NCBI GenBank assembly: GCA_004151065.3 | Contig: NWUY0300004220.1 | Coordinates: 1-20,145, forward strand | Length of the DNA stretch: 20,145 nt | Source of the DNA: Larix sibirica | Taxonomy: Eukaryota; Streptophyta; Pinopsida; Pinales; Pinaceae | Direction of reading: 5' to 3' | Shown: positions 17,897-20,145 of the stretch, one piece after another | How the letters are laid out: each line of letters starts with the position of its first letter | How positions within the stretch are numbered: position 1 is the first letter of the stretch | Translations under genes and position numbers: made by a program | Notes under the pieces: generated by a model | Databases searched by the model: none | Seen by the model: only the letters and a program-made list of their open reading frames with translations | Told to the model about the DNA's origin: nothing

Positions 17897-18862
17897 TAAG
17901 TCATTGAATTTGATCCTAGAGTTACCTAATTTACTTTAATTCAAACGCAATATCAACACAGCCTTTACATATGTCTTTGCCCAAAGTTCTTAACTACCAT
18001 AGAACCATCCTTGCACTTTAAATATCTTCCCTAAACAATGATGCATGTGTAAAATACAAGGCCTGAGATTCCCATCTTAAAATGCAATGATTATTCCTCC
18101 TGGCTCTGAATTGAGGTTCACAATTCCATCATCGGAGATTACCACATCAAATACACAACTTCATGTCACATAGCGTGCAAGTACACATGCTGCGGATCCA
18201 TTTTCATTCTATCCAACCCTAGATAGGGGTTTAACACCTCATCATCAGAGATCAGCACATCTGAAAACTATATTACCAGAAACATTCCCTGGTGAAATTT
18301 TTTCACCAATCATTCCCTGGTAAAAAAATTTCACCAATCATTGAACTTGATCCCAGAGTTACCTAGTTTACTTTAATCCAAATGTAAGATTAACAAAGCC
18401 TTTGCATGTATCTTTATCCAAAGTTCTGACCTAGCATAGCAACTCTCCTTTTACTTTATCCCAGAGTTACCAAGTTTGCTTTAATCCAAATGTAAGATTA
18501 ACAAATCCTTTGCATGTATCTTCATCCGAAGTTCTTACCTAGCATAGCAACTCTCCTTTTACATTAAACATTTTCTCTAAACCATGATGCACACGTGTAC
18601 ACTGCAAGGCCTAAGATTTCCATCTTAAATGCAATAATTATTCCTCAACACTGAGTCGAAGCTCACCATTCCATCATCGGACAATACCAGTTACCACAAC
18701 AGATATACAACTTCATGTCACATAGCCTGCCAAGTACACATGCTGCAGACAAATTTTCATTCTAACGAACCTTAGATAGGGGCTTAACACTTCATCATCA
18801 GAGATCAGCACATCTGAAAACTCTATAATTACCAGAAACATCCCCTTGCGATATTTTTCACA
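17897..18862 (+). repeat. Tandemly duplicated block (one full, one partial, one full copy)
   Basis: Copy A 17897-18341, partial copy B 18342-18458 and copy C 18459-18862. B and C both start with (GA/TA)TCCCAGAGTTACC...TTTAATCCAAATGTAAGATT. A and C then run in parallel for about 400 bp, including an identical 30-base stretch at 18240-18269 and 18793-18822 (offset 553), despite indels elsewhere. Not coding. No transposon ends recognised. Confidence 0.85.
18283..18338 (+). repeat. 28-bp tandem duplication with a hairpin
   Basis: 18283-18310 and 18311-18338 share CATTCCCTGGT and TTTCACCAAT. In the first copy GGTGAAATTTTTTCACC (18291-18307) is a perfect 7-bp-arm inverted repeat. It is found in copy A of the larger block; copy C has a decayed equivalent. 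Confidence 0.88.
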
Positions 18863-18974
18863 CTGACAGGTCCCGTTTCACAATCTAATGTACAATTTTT
18901 TCAGGGGCAGGTCATAGTGGGACTCACTACTAATGTACATTGTTAACATTAAAAAATACATAACAAAATAAAAC

Positions 18975-19056
18975 CTGCCGAATTCTGAAACCCCTTCAAT
19001 CCCAATTTTACTGAAGTTTCATCTTCGAACTGACCAGTCTTCTTCTGGTTCAGCAT
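18975..19056 (-). CDS. Candidate first coding exon of the minus-strand gene (weak)
   Basis: Minus-strand ATG at 19056 opens a frame reading MLNQKKTGQFEDETSVKLGL and then KGFQNSA, ending GCAG|GTTTTATTTT, an acceptable 5' splice site, at 18975. One base is left over, which fits the phase of the exon at 17332 (AT TCA). Against it: a TATATAAG at 19072-19079 lies only 16 bases upstream of the ATG, too close for a normal transcription start, and 27 codons is short enough for chance. Confidence 0.25.
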
Positions 19057-19202
19057 CACAGACAGCTACCTCTTATATACATGAGACCACTAGATATCAG
19101 ATATATCATATTTTATGACATCCAGCTTGATGATCTTGACAAGTGACACTTGGCATCTTTCTTATTGTAGTTTGATTTTTCTTGCCTATTTTATAAGACA
19201 AA

Positions 19203-19340
19203 TTTTGGTGGTTTATTCAATGTAATCGTTTTCCTTTTCACTGCCTAGATCCTAATAAATGAATGAAATTTTTGTTGTCTTCAACGTAATCATATTCTTT
19301 TTGAATTACCTATATTGTAATAACATTTTTTTGTTGTGCA
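19203..19340 (+). repeat. Imperfect tandem repeat, unit about 65 bp
   Basis: TTTGGTGGTTTATTCAATGT (19204 onward) and TTTTGTTGTCTTCAACGTAATC (about 19268 onward) begin related units that continue with TTTTC/CTTTTT, CTA and CTAATAA/GTAATAA at matching places. A third unit seems to start at 19327 (TTTTTTTGTTGTGCAATGG). Confidence 0.5.
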
Positions 19341-20145
19341 ATGGCTTACATACATACATATAAGTGTTGTTTCCGCTTCCTAAAATTTTGAGATTTGGCA
19401 TTTTTCTGAACCCATACCCGTTTTCCTGTTTAAGCTAACTTCATGGGTATAATATATTTTTCTGAGGTGAAGTTATAGAAGCCTTATATCACCTTTTACC
19501 CAGATTATTACAATCTAAAGGTGGATACCAATTCTCTTAATTAATTTCTTAACTACATTCTTTTATAAAGGCAAATGACAAGGGTCTGAAGAGGCTTTAT
19601 AACTACCTTCTATTACAATACCAAATGAGATGCAAAGAACCGTAACATAGTTTTCCAAGCATATTTCATCTGGCCTTGGATTTAAAGTTTAAACACCCCT
19701 CGCGTTTACATGCCCCTTGATGGATAAATCAAATGGTCCCATGGATAAAACAATAGCAAATGTGCTTAATATATAGATAATGACAGGAGCTTATTTATAC
19801 TAACAAGATAAAAGGCCAGAATTTTCACGAATTGCAAAACCCCAATATTGGTTCTTTGCAAGAACAGTGCTTTAAGAAAGTTGTTACTCCTATACTATGA
19901 GATAGGCAACATCCCAAGTTACATAGCAAGTCCCCATTGCTAATCCAACCTAAATGTCATCTCGGATTAGATGCAAACTGAATCATAATGAAATCAGAGT
20001 TTACATCATCAAAATATATCCTTGATATACAGCCTCTTTTAGAAAATTAGATGTAATCATAGGCAGCACTTTGGAAAAGCAACAACGACAAAGATGGCAA
20101 ACGACAATCTTGTTAAATTTTTAACATAGATCTGAGTTTGATAGC
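19341..20145. other. Stretch without a supported gene
   Basis: No open frame, transposon motif or RNA gene seen. A short CATA run at about 19348-19361 is the only simple repeat. Confidence 0.5.

Overview
The window looks like nuclear DNA from a seed plant with a large, transposon-rich genome. It is AT-rich, and all recognisable protein signal in the first 14.5 kb comes from plant-type retrotransposons: a LINE and Ty3/gypsy elements with initiator-Met-tRNA-like primer sites. The copies are heavily decayed, with many stops and frameshifts and two strongly diverged LTRs, yet they remain physically complete and nested. That fits slow DNA removal, as in gymnosperms; this placement is inference. 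No bacterial, organellar or viral gene, tRNA, rRNA or CRISPR array was seen.

Layout. 1-3299 is the 3' part of a LINE: the end of ORF2 (zinc-binding region, then RNase H), a conserved-looking tail, a separate downstream reading frame of about 200 codons that I do not recognise, and a 3' end with a short A-tract. 3300-5847 is AT-rich DNA with no supported gene. 5848-14534 is one old Ty3/gypsy retrotransposon carrying two younger insertions. Its own parts, in order, are 5' LTR, primer site, an unusually long leader, gag, protease, reverse transcriptase, RNase H, integrase and 3' LTR. A solo LTR (9049-9913) lies in the reverse transcriptase, and a second Ty3/gypsy element (11564-13067) lies in the integrase next to its first catalytic Asp. 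Subtracting both insertions and their target duplications leaves about 6.3 kb, a normal size for this group.

14535-20145 is non-transposon-like DNA. It holds probable exons of an unidentified minus-strand gene (a lysine-rich exon at about 17226-17332 and an acidic poly-Asp exon at 16865-17078, both with good 3' splice sites). It also holds a tandemly duplicated block at 17897-18862 and several short tandem repeats.

Nothing in the window is likely to encode a working retrotransposon. The points most worth following are the extra LINE reading frame, three palindromes at exact 41-bp spacing in the solo LTR, the single N sitting at the breakpoint of the younger gypsy element, and the minus-strand exons.
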